Part shown: positions 52,642 through 62,374 of the stretch, one piece after another
Layout: every line of letters starts with the position of its first letter
How positions within the stretch are numbered: position 1 is the first letter of the stretch
Assembly (NCBI RefSeq): GCF_046271865.1
Contig: NZ_CP176580.1
Location: 1,860,001-1,924,000 of the forward strand
Length of the DNA: 64,000 nucleotides
Source: Nitrincola salilacus
GTDB taxonomy: Bacteria; Pseudomonadota; Gammaproteobacteria; Pseudomonadales; Balneatricaceae
Direction of reading: 5' to 3'
The notes under the pieces: generated by a model
Seen by the model: only the letters and a program-made list of their open reading frames with translations
The model's database searches: none
Told to the model about the DNA's origin: nothing
Translations under genes and position numbers: made by a program

Positions 52642-53610
52642 ATGACAAATTCAGATGCGAAGTCGCGTCCTCAGGTTCGGTATGTCACTGTTGAGCCGGA
52701 ACAGGAGGGGCAGCGAATCGATAATTTCCTGCGAACTCAACTTAAGGGAGTACCCAAAACTCTGATCTATCGGGTTTTGCGAAAGGGGGAGATACGCGTA
52801 AACAAGAAGCGCGCCAAGCCGGATTACAAGCTGGTATCGGGCGATGAGGTGAGAATTCCGCCAGTCAGGGTATCCGAGCCGAATACCCCCGAGATTATCG
52901 GTAGGGGTTTTCTGGATCGCCTTGAGTCAGCCATCCTTTACGAAACAGATGCGCTGATGGTCATCAATAAACCATCTGGCCTGGCCGTTCATGGGGGCAG
53001 TGGAATCACAAGTGGTTTGATTGAAGCTGTCAGGCAGATGCGTCCGGATGCGCGTTTTCTGGAGCTGGTTCACCGAATTGACCGTGATACATCCGGGTGT
53101 TTGATGATTGCCAAGAAGCGCAGCATGTTGCGTCATCTGCATGAAGGGTTACGTGAGCGCCAGATTAAAAAAGTATACCAAGCCTTGGTTGTAGGGCGGT
53201 GGGAGAAGCGTCAGCAGCGTGTAGACGCTCCACTGCTGCGAAATGAGCTGCAATCTGGCGAGCGAATGGTGCGTGTTGATAACAGTGGCAAGAGCTCGAT
53301 TACGGACTTCAGGTTGTTGCGCCGTTTTGGTGATCTGGCGACGCTGGTGGAAGCCAGCCCCTTGACGGGACGTACACATCAGATTCGTGTTCATTGCCAG
53401 TTTGCCGGCCATCCGATTATCGGCGATACCAAATATGGTGATGAGCGGATGAATCAGCAGATGAAAGCATATGGTATCCATCGCTTGATGCTGCATGCTG
53501 CCGAGATAAGAGCCAGATTGCCTGATGGTGAGATGTTGGTGGTTAAGGCTGAACTGGATATGGATCTGGCGACTTTGCTCGCCGATCACGTATCAGATAC
53601 CACCTCCTAG
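52642..53610 (+). CDS. rluC: 23S rRNA pseudouridine synthase RluC
   Basis: 322 residues: an S4-like N-terminal domain (QRIDNFLRTQLKGVPKTLIYRVLRKGEIRVNKKRAKPD) and the RluA-type catalytic domain with HRIDRDTSGCLMIAKK, containing the catalytic Asp, and GRTHQIRVHCQFAGHPIIGDTKYG. It modifies U955, U2504 and U2580 in E. coli 23S rRNA. Divergent from rne as in E. coli. Confidence 0.95.
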   Translation: MTNSDAKSRPQVRYVTVEPEQEGQRIDNFLRTQLKGVPKTLIYRVLRKGEIRVNKKRAKPDYKLVSGDEVRIPPVRVSEPNTPEIIGRGFLDRLESAILYETDALMVINKPSGLAVHGGSGITSGLIEAVRQMRPDARFLELVHRIDRDTSGCLMIAKKRSMLRHLHEGLRERQIKKVYQALVVGRWEKRQQRVDAPLLRNELQSGERMVRVDNSGKSSITDFRLLRRFGDLATLVEASPLTGRTHQIRVHCQFAGHPIIGDTKYGDERMNQQMKAYGIHRLMLHAAEIRARLPDGEMLVVKAELDMDLATLLADHVSDTTS

Positions 53611-53618
53611 CGGCTAAT

Positions 53619-53662
53619 TGCCCCCCTGAAAGTCGTCTATAAGGCGATCTGGCAGGGGGGCA
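53619..53662. terminator. Long GC-rich inverted repeat between convergent genes
   Basis: TGCCCCCCTG and CAGGGGGGCA are perfect 10-bp arms 24 bases apart, between rluC and the convergent chemoreceptor gene. No T-run follows on either strand, so it is a weak or factor-assisted terminator candidate. Confidence 0.5.
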
Positions 53663-53670
53663 GAATGTGA

Positions 53671-55428
53671 TCAGCCCTGCTGTGGAAGCTGAAAGTGGCT
53701 GATACTGACCATCATCTCTTCGGTCAGACTGGTCAGAGATGCCGCAGACTTGGCCAGATGGCGTGCAGATGTGGCGGTTTCCGTGACTGATTGGCTGATG
53801 TTGTTGAGATTGAGGTTGATCTGTTCAGCCACCGCTTCCTGTTGTTCAGCAGCCGTCGCACTCATGACATTCATATCATTCAGTTCGTTGACTGAAGTCG
53901 AAATGGTTTTGAAGGCGGTGCTGGCTGAACTGGACAGTTGCACATTCCGGCGGGCCCTTTCGCACCCTTCTGTCATGGCATTCACCGCCTGAACAGCACT
54001 GTTTTGCAGCTTCTCTATCATTGAGTTGATCTCATTAGTGGAACCCTGAGTGCGGCTGGCTAAAGTGCGTACTTCATCAGCCACAACGGCGAAACCACGC
54101 CCCTGTTCACCTGCTCGTGCCGCTTCAATGGCGGCATTCAGGGCCAGCAGGTTAGTCTGGTCAGCGATGCTGTTGATTACATCCACTACCTGAAAAATCG
54201 CCTGACTGTCGGCTCTTACATGCTCAATCACCCGGGCGACCTCTTCGATCTCACTCGCCAGAGTAGTGATTGCGTCAGCGCTTTCCGTCATGATGCCCAG
54301 ACCGTCACGGGCATGGGCATCTGTCTGCTGACTCAGTTCGGCAACTCTGGAAACGCTGAGAGCGACATCCTGAACGGTTGCAACCATTTCGGTCATTGCC
54401 GCAGCGACCTGCTCGGCCTCTTTCTGCTGAAGATTGACACGCTCACTGGTCTGTTCGCTGTTGCGATGTAGGTCTGCTGCAGAGTCAGTGATTGATTCTG
54501 CTGCTTTGCGGGTTGCTGAGATAACATGCACCAGACTGGTACGCATCGCTTCGGCGCTGGACATGATGCTGCCATGTGAAGCACGGGGTAAAACGTTGGC
54601 GATGTTGCCTTCGGCAATCTCCTGCAAGGCTCTGGCGACAATGACCGGCTCACCACCGATGGTCCGCTTGAGAAACCGATAGCTGAAATAGAGGCCGCTG
54701 AGCAGTACTGCCAGAATGGCCAGCACAATGCCGATCAAAACGCTGAGCCACTGCGTTGCTTGATGGTTGGCTTCTGATACCGCGGACTGAGTTCGATGGT
54801 CGAGCAGTTCAAAGAACTCATCGACCGGTTTCATGATTTGTGCCTTGAATTGATGGTAGTCTGCGCTGTGCATCAGCGAGCGAGCCAGTGCCAGATCAGG
54901 TTCGCCACGCAGGGTATATGCACCGTTCTGGTCTTCGAACTGGCCTTTGACGGCGTTCATTGCCCGGGTTTCGAGTGCGACCAGTGCATCTGAATTGCGT
55001 TGGGCTTCGGTCAGTTTGGCCAGCTCAGCCTCAGTAAATCCCGCTTGTCTCATCAGAGCCGTCAGAGCGACGGTGTCACCGGGTGGTTGCGGAGCTGGCT
55101 GCCCAGCGGCAACAAAATCCCAGTAGATCCTGTGATAATTCTGGGGTCTGGGTTTTTCACCGTTACGGATGGCCAGTATTTCGAAATATTGCTTTTCCCA
55201 GGCGGGATCTCCTGTGATTGCATAAGTACGTGCCAGGCGCGTCAGTTCATCGGAACTTTGGCGTAATTCATCTGCCAACAGGTAGGATTGATAGCGGTTG
55301 TTGCTGGTTTCAGCCAACTCCTGGCCCAGTCCCAACTGGCGAACGGTTGCCAGTGCGAGCAGGATCATGAGCGAGGACACGATGAGTGAGAGGAACAGAA
55401 ACAGTTTTCGAACAGTCAGGTTTTTCAT
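53671..55428 (-). CDS. Methyl-accepting chemotaxis protein
   Basis: ATG 55428 (MKNLTVRKLFLFLSLIV) with AAGGA upstream; the frame is open 37 codons further but without support. 585 residues: TM1 (about 9-29), periplasmic helical ligand domain (30-220) with no obvious Cache motif, TM2 (WLSVLIGIVLAILAVLLSGLYF), a short HAMP-like link and the signalling hairpin with NLLALNAAIEAARAGEQGRGFAVVADEVRTLA. No C-terminal CheR pentapeptide. Ligand unknown. Confidence 0.93.
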   Translation of the reverse strand: MKNLTVRKLFLFLSLIVSSLMILLALATVRQLGLGQELAETSNNRYQSYLLADELRQSSDELTRLARTYAITGDPAWEKQYFEILAIRNGEKPRPQNYHRIYWDFVAAGQPAPQPPGDTVALTALMRQAGFTEAELAKLTEAQRNSDALVALETRAMNAVKGQFEDQNGAYTLRGEPDLALARSLMHSADYHQFKAQIMKPVDEFFELLDHRTQSAVSEANHQATQWLSVLIGIVLAILAVLLSGLYFSYRFLKRTIGGEPVIVARALQEIAEGNIANVLPRASHGSIMSSAEAMRTSLVHVISATRKAAESITDSAADLHRNSEQTSERVNLQQKEAEQVAAAMTEMVATVQDVALSVSRVAELSQQTDAHARDGLGIMTESADAITTLASEIEEVARVIEHVRADSQAIFQVVDVINSIADQTNLLALNAAIEAARAGEQGRGFAVVADEVRTLASRTQGSTNEINSMIEKLQNSAVQAVNAMTEGCERARRNVQLSSSASTAFKTISTSVNELNDMNVMSATAAEQQEAVAEQINLNLNNISQSVTETATSARHLAKSAASLTSLTEEMMVSISHFQLPQQG

Positions 55429-55756
55429 AACACAGTCCTTTTTCCCTTTATGAAAATCGATCTTTCGGCCCGGCCGACTTTCAGGTAGGTCCCGGCAGAG
55501 AAGTTCCATGGTGATCAGGGGCAGTCGTAAGTGATCCATCCAGGGTCAAAACTTTCCTGATCTGGTGAAATTATGCACCAATATCTGGCTAAATCCAGCC
55601 GTTAGTGCGCTATTTTAATGCACCAGTTTCTCTGGTTGTAGCACTGTCAAAAGCAACAGTTCATAGGTTATGCTACGCAGGTCTATCTGTGCTGATGTGT
55701 GTCAGGGAGATGGGTTGAATCTATTATGTTTTTTAAGTCAGTGGTTTAGTGTGTAA
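55429..55756. other. Divergent intergenic region, chemoreceptor and KfrA-like gene
   Basis: 328 bp with no supported gene. It must hold both promoters. Two ATGCACCA words, at 55573 and 55618, are noted; no clear -35/-10 pair could be assigned. Confidence 0.5.
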
Positions 55757-56860
55757 ATGGATATTGAAACTATCAGGGGTCGAGTGTTTGAGGTGGCTGA
55801 CCAATTGTTGTTGTCGGGTCAGCGTCCAGACATTGAAGTGATCTCTTCCAGGGTTGACAGCTCTCCGGAAGAGATTGCACAGAATATGGATGAGTGGTGG
55901 CAGGAGCTACCTGCACGACTGGATATAAAGGGCGATCACCACTTCGAAATGCCCGGCATGCCGGATGTATTGGCGCAAGCCTTTACACGTGTATGGCAGC
56001 AGGCAGTTCAGGAAGCGCAGTCGCATGTCATTCTTTCTCGCAAGAAACATGATGCCGGTGAGGAGGAAGATCGGCGAATCAATGATGATACCGTTCAGAA
56101 AACTCATAGCCTTTATGTAGATCTGGAAGCGCGATACCGGGATCTGCAGCTCAAGCTTGAAGAGAGCCGAGAGCAGTCACGCGTGCTTGAAGCTGAGCTG
56201 ACTGTCCTGAAGGGTAACCTTGCCAACGAGACCAACCATCGTAAAAAGGAAGAGCAGAAACGCTCTACCCTTGAGCATGAGTTGGCTCAGCTGCGAAAAG
56301 TGCATGATGATGCCAAGCGCGTCTTTGATCAGCGTATCAAGGAGGAGCAGCGTCATATGCTTGAGGCTCTGGCAAAGGAGGAGGTCGAAACCCGCTTCTA
56401 TCGGAATGCGCTGGAAAAAGCGCGTGAAGAGGCCAGTAAGCGTGAGTCAGAGTTCACACGGGAGGCTCACGATCTACAGACTCGCCTGGCCCGGCGTGAT
56501 GTCAATGTCGATACTCTGAAATCCCAGAGCAAAGGGATGGAAGTTGAGTTGCAGAAATTCAAACAGGAAGCTGCCACTCAGCAGCGTGAGCTATCCAAGC
56601 TGAATAATCAGTTGCTGGCGGAGTTGAACAAAACCAAGCGTCTGGAGCAGAAGGTCAGAGAGCTGCAGGAAGAGTCACGCCGGACCAATCAGAAGTTGCT
56701 TTCTCAGTCAAATGAGGGTGCCAAGCGTGAAAACGCATTGCGCCTGCAGCTGAAGGATAAAGAGGATACTGTGATCAGGGCAGAAGCTAAGGTCAATTCG
56801 CTGGAGAAGCGTATGATCAGCTATGAAGAGGAAGTCAGGCGCCTTAGCTCACGAATTTAG
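55757..56860 (+). CDS. KfrA-like coiled-coil DNA-binding protein
   Basis: 367 residues. The first 110 (TIRGRVFEVADQLLLSGQRPDIEVISSRVDSSPEEIAQNMDEWWQEL) look like the KfrA N-terminal DNA-binding domain, a helix-turn-helix part found in plasmid partition-associated proteins. Residues 115-365 are a continuous highly charged coiled coil (ARYRDLQLKLEESREQSRVLEAEL...). Chromosomal members occur beside cysB; some are thought to act in chromosome organisation, which is inference. Its own start has no strong ribosome site. Confidence 0.8.
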   Translation: MDIETIRGRVFEVADQLLLSGQRPDIEVISSRVDSSPEEIAQNMDEWWQELPARLDIKGDHHFEMPGMPDVLAQAFTRVWQQAVQEAQSHVILSRKKHDAGEEEDRRINDDTVQKTHSLYVDLEARYRDLQLKLEESREQSRVLEAELTVLKGNLANETNHRKKEEQKRSTLEHELAQLRKVHDDAKRVFDQRIKEEQRHMLEALAKEEVETRFYRNALEKAREEASKRESEFTREAHDLQTRLARRDVNVDTLKSQSKGMEVELQKFKQEAATQQRELSKLNNQLLAELNKTKRLEQKVRELQEESRRTNQKLLSQSNEGAKRENALRLQLKDKEDTVIRAEAKVNSLEKRMISYEEEVRRLSSRI

Positions 56861-56982
56861 TTGATCTGATAGCAGACAACTCAGTATAAAGTGATACAGT
56901 TAATATCAATACCAGTTCTTTTTTGAATTTAGTTATATCATGGTGTTATATTTGAGTTTGTTTATGTAATCAGGATATCAAG

Positions 56983-57957
56983 ATGAAACTGCAGCAATTG
57001 CGTTATATCTGGGAAGTTGCAAGGCATGATCTGAATGTATCTGCTACAGCTCAGAGTCTCTACACCTCTCAGCCAGGCATCAGTAAGCAGGTTCGTTTGC
57101 TGGAGGACGAGCTGGGTGTCGAGGTATTTGCCCGCAGTGGCAAGCACCTGACCCGTGTGACGCCAGCAGGCGAAGCTATTTTGCAGATAGTGGGAGATAT
57201 CCTGCAGAAGGTAGACAGCATCCGTCAGGTGGCGCAGGAGTTCAGTGACGAGAAGAAGGGTACGCTGAGTATCGCCACGACACATACTCAGGCTCGTTAC
57301 GCTTTGCCCCCTGCGATCAATGAGTTCATCAAAATGTATCCGGATGTCTCGTTGCATATGCAGCAGGGGACGCCGATGCAGATTTCGGAAATGGCTGCCG
57401 ATGGCGAGGTCGATTTTGCCATTGCCACCGAAGCGATGTCGCATTTTTCCGATCTGATCATGATGCCCTGTTATCACTGGAATCGTTCGGTCGTAGTACC
57501 GAAGGATCATCCTCTGGCTCAGGTCTCCAAACTGACGCTTGAAGAGCTGGCACGTTATCCGATCGTGACTTATGTATTCGGCTTTACAGGGCGCTCAAAA
57601 TTGGATGATGCATTCCGCGATCGAGGTCTGACACCGCGTGTAGTATTCACCGCTGTCGACTCAGATGTAATCAAGACCTATGTGCGCCTTGGACTTGGTG
57701 TGGGTATCGTCGCGACCATGGCCTTCGAGGCCGAGCAGGACAAGGATCTGGTCGCACTGGATGCCAGCCATCTGTTCGAGCCCAGCACCACACGCATCGG
57801 ATTCCGCAAAGGCACCTTCCTGCGTGGTTACATGTATGACTTCATCAAACTGTTTGCGCCGCACCTGACGCCTGAAGTGGTACAAAAGGTTCTGGCCTGC
57901 GCCAATCGTCATGAAGTTGAAGAGATGTTCAGTGGCTACGATCTGCCTCATCATTGA
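56983..57957 (+). CDS. cysB: LysR-type regulator CysB
   Basis: 324 residues. MKLQQLRYIWEVARHDLNVSATAQSLYTSQPGISKQVRLLEDELG is the CysB helix-turn-helix; the effector domain has IATTHTQARYALPPAI and the Cbl/CysB-specific VVPKDHPLAQ. CysB activates sulfate assimilation genes with N-acetylserine as inducer. CAGGA ribosome site. Confidence 0.96.
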   Translation: MKLQQLRYIWEVARHDLNVSATAQSLYTSQPGISKQVRLLEDELGVEVFARSGKHLTRVTPAGEAILQIVGDILQKVDSIRQVAQEFSDEKKGTLSIATTHTQARYALPPAINEFIKMYPDVSLHMQQGTPMQISEMAADGEVDFAIATEAMSHFSDLIMMPCYHWNRSVVVPKDHPLAQVSKLTLEELARYPIVTYVFGFTGRSKLDDAFRDRGLTPRVVFTAVDSDVIKTYVRLGLGVGIVATMAFEAEQDKDLVALDASHLFEPSTTRIGFRKGTFLRGYMYDFIKLFAPHLTPEVVQKVLACANRHEVEEMFSGYDLPHH

Positions 57958-58030
57958 GGAAGATATCTAACAGTTTTATTTATTAATCACCGATAACTCA
58001 TGCCGCGCGGCGGCATGCTGAGGAGGGCGT

Positions 58031-58648
58031 GTGGAGCTGGCTTGTCTGGATCTGGAAGGGGTGTTGATTCCCGAAATATGGATTGCGTTTGCTGAGGAAA
58101 CCGGAATTGAGGAACTCAAGGCAACAACGCGCGATATTCCCGACTACGATGTGCTGATGAAACAGCGGTTGCGCTTGCTGGATCAGCATGGTCTGACCCT
58201 GCCCCAGATACAAGACACGATCAGCCGACTGACGCCACTGGAAGGTGCTGCCGAATTTCTGGATTGGCTGCGTGAGCGGTTTCAGGTAGTGATACTGTCT
58301 GATACTTTCTACGAGTTTGCTCAGCCTCTGATGCGCCAGTTGGGTTTCCCGGCGCTGCTGTGTCACAAGCTGGAAGTAGATGAGGCGGGGCGCATCGTGG
58401 GGTATACCCTCAGGCAGCGTGATCCAAAACGCCAGTCAGTCAGAGCTTTTCAGTTGCTGAATTATCGAGTGATTGCGACGGGTGATTCTTACAACGATAC
58501 CACCATGCTCACTCAGGCTGAGGCGGGTATTCTGTTCCACGCACCGGATAATGTCATCAGTGAGTTTTCGCAGTTTCCAGCAGTGCAGACCTTTGAAGAA
58601 CTGAAGCGCGCTTTCATCGGCGCCAGTAATCGTTCTTTGACGATTTAG
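58031..58648 (+). CDS. thrH: ThrH phosphoserine/homoserine phosphotransferase
   Basis: GTG 58031 with AGGAGGG just upstream. 205 residues of the HAD superfamily: motif I ACLDLEGVLIPE (DxE variant as in ThrH), motif II VVILSDTFYEFAQPLMRQLGFP, and motif IV IATGDSYNDTTML. ThrH can transfer phosphate from phosphoserine to homoserine. It follows cysB, as in Pseudomonas. A terminator follows. Confidence 0.95.
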   Translation: MELACLDLEGVLIPEIWIAFAEETGIEELKATTRDIPDYDVLMKQRLRLLDQHGLTLPQIQDTISRLTPLEGAAEFLDWLRERFQVVILSDTFYEFAQPLMRQLGFPALLCHKLEVDEAGRIVGYTLRQRDPKRQSVRAFQLLNYRVIATGDSYNDTTMLTQAEAGILFHAPDNVISEFSQFPAVQTFEELKRAFIGASNRSLTI

Positions 58649-58714
58649 GGAGCAGGCGTCGCTCGGGCCCTATATCGTTCGATAGAAGTTGGCATAATTA
58701 AGGCCATAAAAAAT

Positions 58715-58752
58715 AAAAAGGGCTGCCCGATTTGATTCGGACAGCCCTTTTT
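58715..58752. terminator. Bidirectional terminator between thrH and the dCache chemoreceptor
   Basis: AAAAAGGGCTGCCCGA and TTCGGACAGCCCTTTTT form a long stem (one bulge) around TTGA. A- and T-runs on both sides let it serve both convergent genes. Confidence 0.93.
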
Positions 58753-58779
58753 AAATGGTGAAGCTTTACCCGCCGCTAA

Positions 58780-60645
58780 TCACACCTTGAAGTTATCGGT
58801 CAGTTTTTTCAGTGAGCCTACTACCTGGTTCAGATCAGCTGTTCTTTCGCGTGTAATATGGGCCTGCTCGGCTAACGTATCTGCGACTTGTTTGATCTGT
58901 TCGGTGTTGCCACTAATTTCGGTTGTGACCGCATTCTGCTGCTCAACGGCGCTGGCAATCTGCACGGCCATGTCGCTGATGTTACGGCTGGCGCTGTCGA
59001 TCATCTGCAATCTTTCAGCCGCCTGTTCGGCGTTGGTCACGCTGCTGTGCGCCTGTTCCTGACTGTCGCTCATCATTTTAACGGCCTGAGAGGTTGATCC
59101 CTGCAGCTGTGTGATCATATGCTGGATCTCTTCTGTAGCCTTGTGGCTGCGCTGCGACAGAGTGCGGACTTCGTCGGCAACCACGGCAAAACCACGGCCC
59201 TGTTCGCCTGCGCGTGCAGCTTCAATCGCAGCATTCAGTGCCAGCAGGTTGGTCTGTTCGGCTATACTCTGGATGGTCGCCAGAATACCAGTGATATTCT
59301 GAACGTGGGTGTTCACCTCAGAGATGGTTGTTGTTCCCAATGCAATCTGTTCAGCCAGGTTGGCAATGCGCTTGCGGTTCTCGCTGACAACGCCGAGTCC
59401 CTGCTGAGTGGAGTCCGCAGCATTCTGCGCAGCTGCTGCGGTCTGTTCGGCATTGCGCGCGATCTCGCTGGTAGCTGATGACATTTCCTGGGCAGCAGCA
59501 GCCAACTGGGTCAGTTCACCCTGTTGCATTCCCAACTGATCAAGATTCATTTTGACCTGTTCGGCGCTCACTTTGGCATCTTCGTGCAGGCGCCCAGTCA
59601 ACTGAATCACCTCGGTGATGGTGACCTGCAAACGCTCAATAAATTTATTGAACGCTTGACTCATGCGGCCAAACTCATCCTGGCTGTTCACTTCCAGGCG
59701 GTGAGTCAAGTCACCCTCACCTTGAGACACATCGTCCAGAGCGATTGCAAGCTTCTTCAATGGGCGCAGCAGATACTTGACGAGGAACAGCAGTAAGGCT
59801 CCGGCAGCCAGCAGTACCAGCACACTCAACGTCAGCAGTCGCCATGCCAGTGCATTCAGTGCAGCGACCGCTTCACTGCGCTTGACCAGCAACACAAATG
59901 TCCAGTCAGCATCTTCAACCCGTGTGGGCGACATCAGCCAGACTTCTCCCTGATAGTTTACTTCAACCATTTGTCCGGGTGACGGCAATGTCACACCAGG
60001 AAGCAGTTCGTTGAGTGGCTTCTGAACCTGCTGAGGATTCGGGTGGGCGATCAGTTTGGATTCACCATCCAGCATCCACAGCTCTGATGTCCAGCGAGAC
60101 TCCAGCTTGAGTAGTTCATCTATAACAGCGTTGATACTGATATCCGTACCCAGAACACCACGCATACTGTTTTTCAGAGGCGTCGCAAAAGATATGATCA
60201 GATTGCCACTGCCTGCATCAACGTAGGGGGGAGTGACTACCATACGATTGGCTTCCAGTGCCTGCTTATACCAAGGGCGGGTGCGGGGATCATAATCACC
60301 CGGCAGATCCGCAGCAGGGAAAGACTGCCACATGCCGCCATCTGCCGTACCGGCATAAACCAGATCAAAGCGCCCAGCTTCGCGTCCAAGCGTTAGTGGG
60401 GCTGTTGCATCAGCTTCATTAGTAGGTAGTTGATTGGCCAGCGCATCTATGACATCCGATTTCGCCGTTACCCAGTCCTGCGCGAAGGTGCGGGCAGTGC
60501 GCAACGTATTGTCCAACTCGCTGTGTATCGCCTGGTTTACTTCCGTGCGCAGCAGTTGTGCCGCCAGCATTCCCAGAGCGAGTAGTGCCACTGCGAGCAG
60601 TGCGAGCATGGAGCAGAGAATTTTTTGTTGAAAACTCAGTTGCAT
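58780..60645 (-). CDS. dCache chemoreceptor, likely amino-acid sensing
   Basis: ATG 60645 (MQLSFQQKILCSMLALLAV) with AAGG upstream; the open frame extends 12 codons further. 621 residues: TM1 (about 8-28), a double Cache domain (35-275), TM2 (LLTLSVLVLLAAGALLLFLVKYLL), HAMP, and the signalling hairpin with NLLALNAAIEAARAGEQGRGFAVVADEVRTLSQRSH. The Cache part reads YDPRTRPWYKQAL, PPYVDAGSGNLIISFATPL and GVLGTDISI; the R-x-x-x-W-Y and distal D residues match the amino-acid binding pattern of PctA-like receptors. Ligand class is inferred. Confidence 0.9.
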   Translation of the reverse strand: MQLSFQQKILCSMLALLAVALLALGMLAAQLLRTEVNQAIHSELDNTLRTARTFAQDWVTAKSDVIDALANQLPTNEADATAPLTLGREAGRFDLVYAGTADGGMWQSFPAADLPGDYDPRTRPWYKQALEANRMVVTPPYVDAGSGNLIISFATPLKNSMRGVLGTDISINAVIDELLKLESRWTSELWMLDGESKLIAHPNPQQVQKPLNELLPGVTLPSPGQMVEVNYQGEVWLMSPTRVEDADWTFVLLVKRSEAVAALNALAWRLLTLSVLVLLAAGALLLFLVKYLLRPLKKLAIALDDVSQGEGDLTHRLEVNSQDEFGRMSQAFNKFIERLQVTITEVIQLTGRLHEDAKVSAEQVKMNLDQLGMQQGELTQLAAAAQEMSSATSEIARNAEQTAAAAQNAADSTQQGLGVVSENRKRIANLAEQIALGTTTISEVNTHVQNITGILATIQSIAEQTNLLALNAAIEAARAGEQGRGFAVVADEVRTLSQRSHKATEEIQHMITQLQGSTSQAVKMMSDSQEQAHSSVTNAEQAAERLQMIDSASRNISDMAVQIASAVEQQNAVTTEISGNTEQIKQVADTLAEQAHITRERTADLNQVVGSLKKLTDNFKV

Positions 60646-60875
60646 AATCAGAACCTTTTTACCGGATAAGTTGGATTGCATGCCGTGAGGCTTATTAACT
60701 ATCCGTGTTTTTGTAATTGTCCTGTTATACGAAAGTATTATTCTTTGTATGTCTGATTCTGTACAGCCCTGAATGAAAATTAATGAAAAAGAAACATTTA
60801 AGCAAATTATAGTATGACATTCGAAAATGCCTGCTTTTTTTAATGAAAAATACGGCAGATCCGCTTTCAGAAAGG

Positions 60876-62246
60876 TTATTTCTGTAGTGTGAGCTCGAGG
60901 CAGCGTAGAAGATTATTCACCTTATTGAATGTCTCCTGATACTCGGACTCGATCTCAGAGTCGGCCACAATGCCACCACCTCCCCAGCAGTAGACCTGGT
61001 TCTGATGATGTAACAGAGTTCTGATCGTGATATTGGTGTCCATACGGCCACAGGCGCTGATATAGCCGATACTGCCGCAATAAATGCTGCGTCTGTGGGG
61101 CTCCAGCTCATCAATGATCTCCATTGCCCTGATCTTGGGTGCGCCGGTAATTGATCCTCCAGGAAAGCAGTGTTTCAGCAGCTCGATAGCGTTTTTGTTA
61201 TCTGCCAAGCGAGCAGTGACGGAGCTGACCAGGTGGTGGACGTTAGGGTAGCTCTCCAGCGCAAAGAGCTCGGGTACCTTTACGCTGCCGGTGGCCGCGA
61301 CTTTGCTCAGATCATTGCGCAGGAGATCAACTATCATGACATTCTCGGCTCGATCCTTGGTTGAGTTGATCAGCTCATCTGCCAGTTGTTGGTCTTCCTC
61401 TGGCGTCTTACCTCGCGGGCGAGTTCCCTTGATCGGTCGCGTTTCAATCTGTCCGTCAGGCTCACAGCGTAGAAAACGCTCAGGGGACAGGGACAGGACA
61501 GCCCCATCCTGGCTTTCAAGATAGGCGGCAAAAGGCGTCGTAGCCACCTTGCGCAGGAGTTGATACGCCTTCCAGCTATCACCACTGGCCTGTGCGGTAA
61601 AGCGCTGCGCAAAGTTGATCTGATAACAGTCCCCGGCATGGATATATTCATTAATACGGGTTAGTGCTGCTTGATAGTCAGCTTCGGTCAGATTGTTTAT
61701 AAAAGGTGTATTCAGTGTGAATGTTGGCGTTTCAGTATGGACGGGCTGCAGAATACGAGCCCTGAGTGCTTCAAGCTGGCTCTCGCTGATGCTGTCATCT
61801 GCAATCAACTCCAGTGTGTTCAGGCGATTATCGCGAACCACTGCCCAGCGATAGCGACCGACTCGCAGCTCCGGAAAATCGATATCATCCTGTGCCTGTG
61901 ATGGCAAACGCTCAATATAGCGCCCCAGATCATAGCCGAAGTGTCCTATCAGACCACCACAGAAGGGAAGGTCATCAGTCTCCGATCTGTCCATCTCAGC
62001 CATCATGCTGCGCATAACCTCGAAAGGGTCTTGATGCAGTATCATCTCCTGATTGTGCTGAGTCAGTGTCAGGTGCCCTCTATTAAGGCGCAGAATCGCG
62101 TCCGGTTCTGCACTCAGAATATCAAAGCGACCAAACCGGTTTTGCAGACCACAACTGTCCAGCAGCACGGCATTGCCGAGTGCTCTGATACGGTTGAAGA
62201 CCTCTGGGGTTGAGAGGGTGTCGGGTAGTTGCAGGCGGCGAATCAA
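60876..62246 (-). CDS. pabB: Aminodeoxychorismate synthase component I
   Basis: 456 residues starting at TTG 62246. The chorismate-binding domain has YQINFAQRFTA, SLSPERFLRCEPDG, and the PabB-specific PIKGTRPRG with the active Lys, where anthranilate synthase TrpE has Ala; also RSIYCGSIGYIS and DTNITIRTLL. PabB with PabA makes 4-amino-4-deoxychorismate for folate. The glutaminase PabA is not in the window. TTG start is probable, ribosome site weak. Confidence 0.93.
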   Translation of the reverse strand: MIRRLQLPDTLSTPEVFNRIRALGNAVLLDSCGLQNRFGRFDILSAEPDAILRLNRGHLTLTQHNQEMILHQDPFEVMRSMMAEMDRSETDDLPFCGGLIGHFGYDLGRYIERLPSQAQDDIDFPELRVGRYRWAVVRDNRLNTLELIADDSISESQLEALRARILQPVHTETPTFTLNTPFINNLTEADYQAALTRINEYIHAGDCYQINFAQRFTAQASGDSWKAYQLLRKVATTPFAAYLESQDGAVLSLSPERFLRCEPDGQIETRPIKGTRPRGKTPEEDQQLADELINSTKDRAENVMIVDLLRNDLSKVAATGSVKVPELFALESYPNVHHLVSSVTARLADNKNAIELLKHCFPGGSITGAPKIRAMEIIDELEPHRRSIYCGSIGYISACGRMDTNITIRTLLHHQNQVYCWGGGGIVADSEIESEYQETFNKVNNLLRCLELTLQK

Positions 62247-62374
62247 GCAGAATTCTCTCAGGCAAAAGCGGAATTTTAAACCTATCCAGCCAGACAGGCG
62301 AGCATCCTGTCGGTAAGAGTTTATAATTCATCGCCTTGAATGCCATTTTTAGTTGTTATGGAGTCGATTGAGCG

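Noticed and set aside
55573..55635. Two ATGCACCA words as an NtrC-type control region
   Set aside because: Only half-sites match, their spacing differs and there is no sigma-54 promoter.
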